DNA from: Calditrichota bacterium
Lineage (GTDB): Bacteria > Zhuqueibacterota > Zhuqueibacteria > Zhuqueibacterales > Geothermadaptataceae
Assembly (NCBI GenBank): GCA_008501545.1
Contig: QQUM01000336.1
Span: 1-6,040 of the forward strand
Direction: 5' to 3'
DNA length: 6,040 nt
Within the stretch, counting starts at the first letter, position 1; the number at the start of each line of letters is the position of its first letter. Both the position numbers and the translations under genes were made by a program. Below are positions 1-5,370 of this stretch, piece after piece. The notes beneath the pieces were generated by a model, which saw only the letters and a list, made by a program, of their open reading frames with translations, was not told the DNA's origin and made no database searches.

Positions 1-79
1 TATTCACTGCATTGATGTTTTGACACAGCTCCACTAGCACCCGATTTCGAGTGCGAATTCAAATACAAAGGATGACCCA

Positions 80-1717
80 ATGAAAAAATTTGCCTTCATT
101 TTAACAACTGTATTCATTCTGATTTATGGTCAATCGTTGCAGGTTTTTGCTGCGGCGGGATTACGTTCGGAAATAAAAACATTTAGCAAATCGGCAGAAA
201 CTGAGCCGGGTAAAACGTTGCACATCGAAGCAAAGAACACTGATATTACCATCGCCGGGACAACACAGAATCGAATCGTCGCCCAGGCCGAAATTGAAAT
301 CAGTGACCTCGATGACGACATTCGAAAAGAATTCTTCGAAAACACCAGCATCCAGCTTGAACCGACGAGCGACGGCTATACATTGCGCGTGGAAACACCA
401 AATGAAAAACTGCGCGGCACCGACAAAGGATTGGGCCGGTTGCTCCGCCTGATTTTTGACGGCAGCACTGATATATCCATATCTGTATCTCTGCACGTTT
501 CGGTTCCTGAAGAATATTCGATCGTATTAAAAAATAAATACGGTGATCTGAAACTGGAAAATGTAACCGGCGATCTGAACATCGCCAATGACGTTGGGGT
601 GAGTGACATTTTAAATGCCGGTGGTTCTCTCATCCTGCGCGGTAGTTACGGTGAGATGAACGTAAGCGATTTTGCCGGTACAATCAAATTGAGAAACCGG
701 AATGGCGATATCTTCGCAGAAAACATCGCCGGACTCAGCGATATCGCTACCAGCTACAAAAATGCCCGAGTCCACAATGTGCAAGGCGATTTGCTGGTCG
801 ATGCACCAAACAGCCATGTGAAAGTCACAAAAGTTGCCGGTAATTGTGAAGTGACATCATCATACAAAGAGCTGGAAATTAGTAATATACAAGGAGAATT
901 AAACGTCCGTGGTCCCAACTGCCGGCTTTTTGTAAATGACGTTGGTAAAAAAACCACGCTGGAAAACAGCTACAAACCCATCCGGGTTGAAAATATCGGT
1001 GGTGAATTGGAAATCCGCGCATCGAACAGCGAAATACTTGCGCAGAAAATTCAAGGCAACACTTCCATTCGCTCATCCTATAAAATGATCGAAATTCATG
1101 GTATTCAAGGTGATCTTTTGGTCGATGGCTCTAATTGCGAAATGCAAATCGCCGATGTAGCCGGCAACGTTGAACTCATTTCCAGCTACAAACCTTTGAT
1201 GATTTCTGACGTCAAGGGCGGACTCGATATTCGCGGCAGCAACAACGAAATCACAGCCCGAAACATCGGCGCTGATGCGATTATTCGGTCCTCCTATAAA
1301 ACCATCGATCTGACAAAAATGAACGGACGCGTCGAAATTGACGGCAACAATTGCCCGGTGCTTATCGATGGCGCAACCGGTGATGTGCAGGTGCGCAGCT
1401 CATATAAACTCATCCAATTGTTTCGTACATCCGGTTCAATCATCGTCCACGGCAGCAGCAGCCGGATAGAAATCAGCCAAATGGATGCGCTACCTGCAAG
1501 CGGCCGCATCGAAATTGAAACCTCGTATAAGCCTATTTTGCTTGAACTTCCCCACAATGCGGATGCATCCATCAATGCCCGCACGACGTACGGAAAAATT
1601 AAATCCGATCATCCAGTGCGGATTTTGGATAATGATGGCAATGAAATTACGATCAAACTGGGCAACGGCACGATTCCAGTAAGTCTGGTTTCCAATAATG
1701 ATATTGTGATTAATTAA
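80..1717 (+). CDS. Secreted DUF4097-like beta-solenoid repeat protein
   Basis: A 545-residue protein of unknown function with a Sec signal peptide (basic start, hydrophobic residues 4-23, likely cleavage near VFA-AA, residues 24-26), so it should act in the periplasm or at the cell surface. Residues about 40-150 form a beta-rich lead-in. From residue 153 the chain is made of 18-residue coils with a hydrophobic alternating pattern and a central Gly, paired into 36-residue units that begin KYG/SYG/SYK. These start at 153, 189, 225, 261, 297, 333, 369, 405 and 441 with no indels. A further SYK at 482 follows a 5-residue insertion, and a C-terminal cap ends the protein. The style matches the DUF4097/putative-adhesin families, which is family-level resemblance only. 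No catalytic motif or sorting signal is visible. The start is the first ATG and has an AAAGGA ribosome site at 67-72, seven bases upstream. The stop abuts that of the convergent transporter gene. Confidence 0.85.
   Translation: MKKFAFILTTVFILIYGQSLQVFAAAGLRSEIKTFSKSAETEPGKTLHIEAKNTDITIAGTTQNRIVAQAEIEISDLDDDIRKEFFENTSIQLEPTSDGYTLRVETPNEKLRGTDKGLGRLLRLIFDGSTDISISVSLHVSVPEEYSIVLKNKYGDLKLENVTGDLNIANDVGVSDILNAGGSLILRGSYGEMNVSDFAGTIKLRNRNGDIFAENIAGLSDIATSYKNARVHNVQGDLLVDAPNSHVKVTKVAGNCEVTSSYKELEISNIQGELNVRGPNCRLFVNDVGKKTTLENSYKPIRVENIGGELEIRASNSEILAQKIQGNTSIRSSYKMIEIHGIQGDLLVDGSNCEMQIADVAGNVELISSYKPLMISDVKGGLDIRGSNNEITARNIGADAIIRSSYKTIDLTKMNGRVEIDGNNCPVLIDGATGDVQVRSSYKLIQLFRTSGSIIVHGSSSRIEISQMDALPASGRIEIETSYKPILLELPHNADASINARTTYGKIKSDHPVRILDNDGNEITIKLGNGTIPVSLVSNNDIVIN
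536..1507 (+). repeat. Nine in-frame 108-bp coding repeats (36 residues each)
   Basis: Nine consecutive 36-codon units encode residues 153-476 of the solenoid protein. Each has two 18-residue halves, one opening with the SYK-type turn and the other with an S/N-rich turn (SN, PN or NN) in the later units. The first four half-units are more degenerate (KYG, DVG, SYG, RNG). Spacing of the conserved Tyr is exactly 36 residues through nine units; only the last unit is lengthened by five residues before the SYK at 482. The repeats are clear in protein but diverged in DNA, so they look old rather than recently expanded. Confidence 0.9.
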
Positions 1718-1720
1718 TCA
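1707..1720. other. 14-bp perfect palindrome across two convergent stop codons
   Basis: TGATTAATTAATCA is its own reverse complement. It contains the TAA stop of the solenoid gene (1715-1717) and the TGA stop of the minus-strand transporter gene (1718-1720), which abut with no spacer. It is AT-rich, has no flanking GC stem and no T tract, so it does not look like a normal intrinsic terminator. It may simply reflect stop-codon-rich sequence. Confidence 0.6.
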
Positions 1721-2590
1721 GTGACTTTTGCGAATGATCAAATAATTTCCCAGCAAAATGAGCAGCATGCCGATAACAGCCGGCCATGTCCAGATGTAAT
1801 TCTCAAAAATAGTCGACAGCGCCAGCGCAATGACCGGGAATATCAATGCGATGTAGCCTGCCCTGTCTGCGCCGATACGGCCAATTAAGGTGAGATAAGC
1901 GGTGAATGCGATGATGGATCCAAAAACCGAGAGATAGAAAAGCGATCCCATATAACCGACGGAAAATTCAATTTCAAACGGTTTTCCCAACACGAGAGAA
2001 ATAAGAATCATTACCAATGCGCCGTAAAGCATGCCAAAAGCATTTGTCTGGATAACAGGCAGGTGCTTTTTCTGGTTATAGGCACTGGTGATATTGCCCA
2101 ACGATGCGGAGACAGCGCTCAGCAAACAAAGCAAAAATGCCACGGCCGTTTGGTTTTGCAGATCGAACTGGAGAATTTCATCTTTGAAAATGATAAAGAT
2201 TCCTGCCAGCCCTATCAACGCAGCGACGATCACATTGGCATGAATACGCGTTTTCAGAAAGATAGCGCTGTTGATGATGTTGAGCAAAACGATCATCGAA
2301 AAAATAACAGCGGTCAATCCGCTTGGCAACTCCATTTCCGCGGTATAAACAAACCAGTAATTCACACCAAAAAGCAAAAAGCCCTGCAATGCGATGTGGG
2401 CATGATCCCGTAAAGTATAGCGCAAATTCAATCGTGCGATGCGGCAATAAATCAGTAACAGAACTGCAGACAATAAAAACCGATAAGCCACAGACACAAG
2501 CGGATCGACGACACCGAGCTGGTATTTGATTGCCAACCATGTGGAACCCCAGATGAAGGCAGTTATCGCATAAAGCACAAAATTGAGCAT
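1718..2590 (-). CDS. EamA/DMT-family transporter
   Basis: A 290-residue inner-membrane protein with about ten predicted membrane segments, the usual EamA size and topology (two five-helix halves). Using the start chosen here, segments lie near 2-22, 30-49, 65-84, 92-111, 120-135, 148-167, 182-201, 213-236, 243-263 and 269-286. Family hallmarks are WGSTW in helix 1, an Arg-Phe in helix 2, and a Pro plus Glu (FPV, then FEN) in helix 9. EamA members export or import small metabolites; the substrate cannot be told from sequence. The start at 2590 is preferred because its ATG overlaps the upstream TAA as TAATG and has GGAAGG at 2600-2595, four bases before it. The alternative ATG at 2608 adds six residues (MWREGL) and lacks a ribosome site. 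It is the second gene of an operon with the SGNH hydrolase and probably translationally coupled to it. Confidence 0.92.
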   Translation of the reverse strand: MLNFVLYAITAFIWGSTWLAIKYQLGVVDPLVSVAYRFLLSAVLLLIYCRIARLNLRYTLRDHAHIALQGFLLFGVNYWFVYTAEMELPSGLTAVIFSMIVLLNIINSAIFLKTRIHANVIVAALIGLAGIFIIFKDEILQFDLQNQTAVAFLLCLLSAVSASLGNITSAYNQKKHLPVIQTNAFGMLYGALVMILISLVLGKPFEIEFSVGYMGSLFYLSVFGSIIAFTAYLTLIGRIGADRAGYIALIFPVIALALSTIFENYIWTWPAVIGMLLILLGNYLIIRKSH

Positions 2591-2601
2591 TAGTCCTTCC
2601 C
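2588..2601 (-). promoter_or_regulatory. TAATG stop/start overlap with ribosome site
   Basis: On the minus strand the hydrolase gene ends TAA (2592-2590) and the transporter ATG (2590-2588) shares its last A. A GGGAAGGA ribosome site at 2601-2594 lies inside the last codons of the hydrolase gene. This is the usual signature of termination-reinitiation coupling and decides the transporter start. Confidence 0.75.
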
Positions 2602-3243
2602 GCCACATAGAACTTTATATATTTCCAGTGCAATCACCATGTGACCTGTTGCGTTGGGATGAACCGGCTCGGGACAGTACTTTTCGGCTTCTTGATTTTG
2701 TAGCAACTCAGCAAAACGGTTGTGCAGCTGCAGCCGGGCTGTTTGAAATGCTGTCTGCATTTCGGAAATCGTTCTGTGATACGCCGGTAAAATCCTGAGT
2801 ACTGATTTTTGAAAACTATCTGCGCCAGCAGGCTGACAAATATAAAAAGGATCGACGAGAACGATTTGGCAGGATGGCAGCTCTTGCCGCGTTTTCTCCA
2901 TGATTTCCCGGTAGGTTTGTGCGTAAGCTTCGGGACTCACAGCGCGCTTTTCTTTATTCAAACAGGTGTGTATATCATTGATGCCAATGAGCAGGCACAG
3001 CCAATCCGGTTGATGCTCAATGACATCCATCGGCCAGCGTTTACGCAAGTCGACAACCGTCTCGCCGCTGATGCCGCGATTGATAATTTTGATATCAATT
3101 TCTGACTTTTGGGCAAGCACGAGATCGTGGAAAAGCCGGACGAATCCGTTCCCCAGTCCCATCGGATCTGTGCGTCGTCCGCAGTCTGTTATGCTATCCC
3201 CCATGAAAAGAATTGTCTCGCAATTTTGGATATGTTTCGTCAT
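2590..3243 (-). CDS. SGNH/GDSL-type hydrolase (esterase/lipase-like)
   Basis: A 217-residue cytosolic-looking protein with no signal peptide or membrane segment, and with the ordered blocks of the SGNH superfamily. Block I is GDSIT (15-19) with nucleophile Ser17. Block II is the NRG at 55-57 with Gly57. Block III is GIND (87-90) with Asn89. Block V is PVHPN with catalytic His195. Known members hydrolyse esters of acyl, acetyl or carbohydrate substrates; this substrate is unknown. The residue three before the catalytic His, normally Asp in the DxxH motif, is Glu192 here (EPVH). The length is normal for the single-domain family. The start ATG has AGGTGG four bases upstream. It is the first gene of a coupled pair with an EamA transporter, so the enzyme may act on something that the transporter moves, but that is inference. 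Confidence 0.92.
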   Translation of the reverse strand: MTKHIQNCETILFMGDSITDCGRRTDPMGLGNGFVRLFHDLVLAQKSEIDIKIINRGISGETVVDLRKRWPMDVIEHQPDWLCLLIGINDIHTCLNKEKRAVSPEAYAQTYREIMEKTRQELPSCQIVLVDPFYICQPAGADSFQKSVLRILPAYHRTISEMQTAFQTARLQLHNRFAELLQNQEAEKYCPEPVHPNATGHMVIALEIYKVLCGGKD

Positions 3244-3265
3244 TGATCCACCTGAATTTATAATA

Positions 3266-3312
3266 GTAGATTAGTGTAATTGTATCCACGAATTACACGA
3301 ATCTACACGAAT
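3266..3312 (-). repeat. CACGAAT-unit repeat with 16-bp hairpin
   Basis: GTAGATTAGTGTAATT at 3266-3281 pairs with AATTACACGAATCTAC at 3291-3306 (15 of 16 positions, 9-base loop). The right side carries three CACGAAT units at 3287, 3296 and 3306 followed by a T8 run on the plus strand (3312-3319). In the minus-strand transcript the hairpin ends 22 bases before the hydrolase start codon, just ahead of its ribosome site. CACGAATT-type tandem sequences recur in intergenic DNA of many bacteria, from memory rather than a search, so a dispersed repeat is as likely as a specific regulator. Confidence 0.65.
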
Positions 3313-3322
3313 TTTTTTTGAC

Positions 3323-3338
3323 CAATCAAACATGATTG
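3323..3338. other. Small perfect hairpin in the leader of the hydrolase-transporter operon
   Basis: CAATCA at 3323-3328 and TGATTG at 3333-3338 form a 6-bp perfect stem with a four-base loop. On the minus strand it is followed by an A run, not a T run, so it is not a terminator. It could be an operator or a transcript structure, or chance. Confidence 0.3.
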
Positions 3339-3410
3339 AATAAATCAACCATTCGCAATACGACGAATGCACTTCGGGTTTGTCGATCAGTTACTAAAAA
3401 GGGCGGCACA

Positions 3411-3439
3411 ATTATAGGGAATTTATGTACGTTTCGCAA
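3411..3439 (-). promoter_or_regulatory. Candidate sigma70-type promoter for the hydrolase-transporter operon
   Basis: On the minus strand, TTGCGA (3439-3434) is followed by a 17-base spacer and a perfect TATAAT (3416-3411). Transcription would begin near 3404, leaving a leader of about 160 bases that contains both hairpins described at 3266-3338. It lies between the PagL-like gene stop (3509) and the hydrolase start (3243), which suggests the hydrolase need not depend on read-through from the PagL-like gene. This rests on motif match only; if the organism uses an atypical major sigma factor it may be irrelevant. Confidence 0.45.
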
Positions 3440-3508
3440 CAAATGGAAATGCAGAAAAAAAGATTTTTGTCTCGGGAAAGCTGCGGCGGTTTATGAAAAA
3501 AATAGCCA

Positions 3509-4009
3509 CTACTGATTGCGAACAAAGCAATAGGAAAACACAATCGATTCAACACCGGGATTGTGTGGATAAATGCTGGAGTTGGAAAGATGGTGGACGG
3601 CAACACTGGCACGGGCATGCATCCCTAATTCAAATGCAAGTTCCAGTCCGGAACGAAATTCGATGAGTCCACCGAGATTTTTTCCATCGCCGCGATGATA
3701 GGCACCGATGCCGAGACTTGGAACAAGGCAAAATCCGTTCGCCAAACGCAGATCGCGGCTGAAGCCCATAAAACTATAGAGCGAGGCGTGGGAGGTTGCC
3801 TGTAACCCGAGTGTCGGGGAGAAGCCTTTCAATTTCGGGGCAGCGCGATACTCGAAACGGTATTCGACGGCTTTTTGATTGTCATCGATACCGAGTGTGC
3901 CAACGCTGAATGAAATGAGGGAATGTTCTTGCGAAAAGAGCGGCGAAATCAAGATAATCGAGAAAAGAATGAAGAGAAGGGAATCGGAACGCAACGCAAA
4001 GTTCTCCAC
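3509..4009 (-). CDS. PagL-family lipid A 3-O-deacylase (acyloxyacyl hydrolase-like)
   Basis: A 166-residue protein predicted as a small outer-membrane beta-barrel enzyme that removes the 3-O acyl chain from lipid A. It has a signal peptide (hydrophobic 11-25, likely cleavage after Ser26 in PLFS-QEH) and alternating beta-strand sequence. The family signature is in HHLSNSS: His140, Ser142, Asn143 and Glu154. The His+2 Ser and His+14 Glu spacing equals the His126/Ser128/Glu140 triad of Pseudomonas PagL. Size is normal for PagL. The frame has a stop at 4021-4019, so no ATG start is available. The GTG at 4009 lacks a ribosome site. The TTG at 3994 has GGAG nine bases upstream and gives a cleaner signal peptide (MRSDSLLF), so the true start may be 3994. 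It is divergent from the PNPOx-like gene and monocistronic as far as can be seen. Confidence 0.82.
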   Translation of the reverse strand: MENFALRSDSLLFILFSIILISPLFSQEHSLISFSVGTLGIDDNQKAVEYRFEYRAAPKLKGFSPTLGLQATSHASLYSFMGFSRDLRLANGFCLVPSLGIGAYHRGDGKNLGGLIEFRSGLELAFELGMHARASVAVHHLSNSSIYPHNPGVESIVFSYCFVRNQ

Positions 4010-4189
4010 GAATTGTTTTTAATGATCCATAGCCCGATCAGGCGAACAGTACAAATGTGTCTCGTATGATCTTTTGTTATGAATCATCGAAAAAAGGCTG
4101 GAATTCGTGAGAAAAAAAGCGTAAAAAAAAATTCACAGATTTGTGTTAAAGTAATTACCGGCACAATCGTGCAAGAAATGAATTTATCG
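4010..4189. other. Non-coding divergent gap, first half
   Basis: AT-rich DNA between the PagL-like start and the repeat cluster, with no convincing ORF. Contents are short: homopolymer A runs at 4112-4118 and 4123-4131, an AATTCGTG at 4102-4109 that is the reverse complement of the CACGAATT unit, and a tiny GCAC/GTGC dyad at 4161-4172. The promoters of both divergent genes should lie in 4010-4371, but I see no strong pair of promoter boxes for either. Confidence 0.5.
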
Positions 4190-4296
4190 AGATTCAAATT
4201 CATACTCATACTCTTAATCGTACTCGTACTCGTAATCGGATTTTTAAAAACCGGGTAGGAGTACGAGAAGGAGTAGGAGTACGAGAGTGGGAGAAA
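4190..4296. repeat. Hexamer-periodic inverted repeat (GTACTC / GAGTAC type)
   Basis: The left arm (4190-4237) is eight degenerate tandem hexamers ending in TC, best in 4202-4237: ATACTC twice, TTAATC, GTACTC twice, GTAATC. The right arm (4255-4296) is hexamers of the complementary type: GTAGGA, GTACGA, GAAGGA, GTAGGA, GTACGA, then decaying. The centre (4237-4253) can pair CGG with CCG around a TTTTTAAAAA core. The whole can fold as a long imperfect hairpin, in several registers because of the 6-base period. Similar ACTCGTACTCG/GAGTACGAG arms are, from memory, common in intergenic DNA of unrelated bacteria. No ORF, transposase or terminal target duplication is visible. Confidence 0.75.
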
Positions 4297-4305
4297 TCTG
4301 GAGAA

Positions 4306-4337
4306 TTGGATATTTGGACTTTTGGATTTTTGGATAT
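4306..4337 (+). repeat. Four tandem 8-bp units, TTGGA-type
   Basis: TTGGATAT, TTGGACTT, TTGGATTT and TTGGATAT follow each other without gaps directly after the hexamer element and end 34 bases before the PNPOx-like start codon. The first and last units are identical. The tract lies where a promoter for the downstream gene would be expected; TTGGAC at 4314 with a 17-base spacer to TTTATT is a weak promoter match. Copy-number change would alter spacing by 8 bases. Confidence 0.7.
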
Positions 4338-4371
4338 TTATTAAAATCAGTTACTTGCTGGAAGGAAAATC

Positions 4372-4926
4372 ATGATTAAAAAACTGAAGAAAACACTCGG
4401 ACGACAACTCTTATCTTCCTACAAAAAGAAAGTACAAAATGCATTTGATCCATCCCTGGATCACTGCCTCGCCTCGGCACGTGCCTTAATGCAGAAAGCA
4501 AAATATTGCTATTTGATTACCCACAGCGAGCGGGACTGGCCAAGCGCACGCATGGTACAACCGATCGTGGAACCTGACTCATTCGTCGTCTGGTTTGGCA
4601 CGGATCCAAAGCTGCGAAAAGTTGCTGAAATCAAAAAGAATCCCAACGTGACAATCGCCTTTGGTGACGAAGGCGACAATGCCAATTTAATTCTTTATGG
4701 CAAAGCAACACTCGTTGAGGACATGCAGGAAAGGCGCAAGCAATGGAAAAATTCGTGGCATTTATTCTTTCCCGGTGGTTCCCGGGGCGAAAACTTTGTC
4801 TCCATTCGTGTTGAACCGGTGGAGATGGAATTGATGCATTTTAAGAAAAATATTGTGCCTGAGCCATTTGGGCTCAATCCGGTGAAATTGATAATATCGG
4901 ATGCTGCGTGGCGGGTTGAATTTTAG
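4372..4926 (+). CDS. PNPOx-fold (pyridoxamine 5'-phosphate oxidase-like) flavin-binding protein
   Basis: A 184-residue soluble protein of the split-barrel PNPOx/general stress protein 26 type. Members bind FMN, or sometimes F420 or haem, and many are of unknown reaction. After a basic helix (residues 1-25, Lys-rich) comes the split barrel: LITHSERDWPSARMVQP (48-64), FVVWFGTDPKLRKVAEI (71-87) with the usual flavin-phosphate region, NPNVTIAF (90-97), and LILYGKATLVED (106-117). The WHLFFPGG segment (129-136) and a closing strand FVSIRVEPVEMELM (142-155) are typical of the stress-protein subfamily. This supports that subfamily over biosynthetic PdxH, whose C-terminal signature I do not see. The start ATG has AAGGA at 4362-4366, five bases upstream. 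It stands alone, divergent from the PagL-like gene. The role is not known; redox or stress handling is inferred from the family. Confidence 0.85.
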   Translation: MIKKLKKTLGRQLLSSYKKKVQNAFDPSLDHCLASARALMQKAKYCYLITHSERDWPSARMVQPIVEPDSFVVWFGTDPKLRKVAEIKKNPNVTIAFGDEGDNANLILYGKATLVEDMQERRKQWKNSWHLFFPGGSRGENFVSIRVEPVEMELMHFKKNIVPEPFGLNPVKLIISDAAWRVEF

Positions 4927-4957
4927 GTGGCGAGTTTATTGTAAAAAAATATTTATA

Positions 4958-5040
4958 AACGCGGAGACGCAGTGGCGCAGAGATACACAGAGAGAGATAA
5001 AAATTCTCTGCGCATCTCTGCGCCACTGCGGCTCGGCGTT
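4958..5040. repeat. 36-bp imperfect inverted repeat (GCGGAGACGCAG type)
   Basis: Arms 4958-4993 and 5005-5040 pair at 32 of 36 positions around an 11-base loop; the longest unbroken match is CGCAGTGGCGCAGAGAT at 4968-4984. Mismatches fall at 4963/5035, 4967/5031, 4985/5013 and 4987/5011. The last two become G-U pairs in a minus-strand transcript. A TATA on each outer side extends the stem with one bulged A. It starts 32 bases after the PNPOx-like stop. No T tract follows, so it is not an intrinsic terminator. Reading frames through it give the low-complexity ASLRHCGSAL / LCATASPRL peptides often annotated as spurious proteins. Similar CGCAGAGACGC palindromes are, from memory, dispersed in many bacterial genomes. 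Confidence 0.85.
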
Positions 5041-5262
5041 ATACAATTTAAATAGATCGAATTTTGATCATGAAGGTCCTGATGGATACCCAGAAGAGTT
5101 ACATTTAACCGGAGCGGTTTTACAATATAGATGGATGCATTCGTAAAACAATGTGCCGGAATTACGGAGAAGTAAATATCGCTGGAATGCCCAGTATTCA
5201 GGTTCAAGTTAGTAAAAAACTGTGGAAAAGTATGTTAGGATTTGCTGGCGTTTGGTTGTATA
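5041..5262 (+). other. Non-coding gap, possible gene remnants
   Basis: No convincing gene. Two stretches look faintly protein-like. One is a start-less open stretch at 5066-5146 (DHEGPDGYPEELHL, ending YRWMHS and a stop), continuous upstream only with the inverted repeat. The other is a 45-codon ORF at 5151-5288 (MCRNYGEVNIAG, ending DFLNLTF) with no ribosome site, which overlaps the promoter candidate at 5263-5291. They could be remains of a decayed gene or chance. I recognise no family. Confidence 0.25.
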
Positions 5263-5291
5263 TTGACTTTTTAAATTTAACCTTTTAGCAT
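5263..5291 (+). promoter_or_regulatory. Candidate sigma70-type promoter for the S9 peptidase gene
   Basis: TTGACT (5263-5268) and TAGCAT (5286-5291) are separated by an optimal 17-base AT-rich spacer; they match the consensus boxes at 5 of 6 and 4 of 6 positions. Transcription would begin near 5298, giving a leader of roughly 70 bases before the ATG at 5371. Motif match only. Confidence 0.45.
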
Positions 5292-5370
5292 ATTGGCTAA
5301 GGCGTCAATTTTCACATACACAGTGATTAGGATATTCGGACTTTATCTAAAAATCTTACCGGAGCAAAAA

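Noticed and set aside
20..48. TTGACA at 20-25 as the -35 box of a promoter for the solenoid gene
   Set aside because: At 17-base spacing the -10 position reads GATTTC, a poor match, and no better box is nearby. An imperfect GCAC/GTGC dyad at 37-54 is also too weak to call an operator.
3496..3513. Intrinsic terminator for the PagL-like gene (minus-strand stem followed by seven T)
   Set aside because: The stem is only about five pairs with a G-U pair and overlaps the stop codon; too weak to call.
3412..3618. 68-residue minus-strand ORF
   Set aside because: Most of its 5' half overlaps the PagL-like gene in another frame, it lacks a ribosome site, and its Pro/Ile-rich sequence has no domain character.
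4190..4296. CRISPR array in the hexamer-repeat region
   Set aside because: Repeats are 6 bases with no spacers and the two halves are inverted; no cas gene is present.
4958..5040. Rho-independent terminator for the PNPOx-like gene
   Set aside because: The stem is long but no T tract follows either arm, and the sequence is of the dispersed-repeat type.
4901..5146. 81-residue plus-strand ORF and its 84-residue minus-strand counterpart (4953-5207)
   Set aside because: Both read through the inverted repeat at 4958-5040 and give the low-complexity Arg/Ser/Leu peptides expected from that palindrome; neither has a ribosome site.
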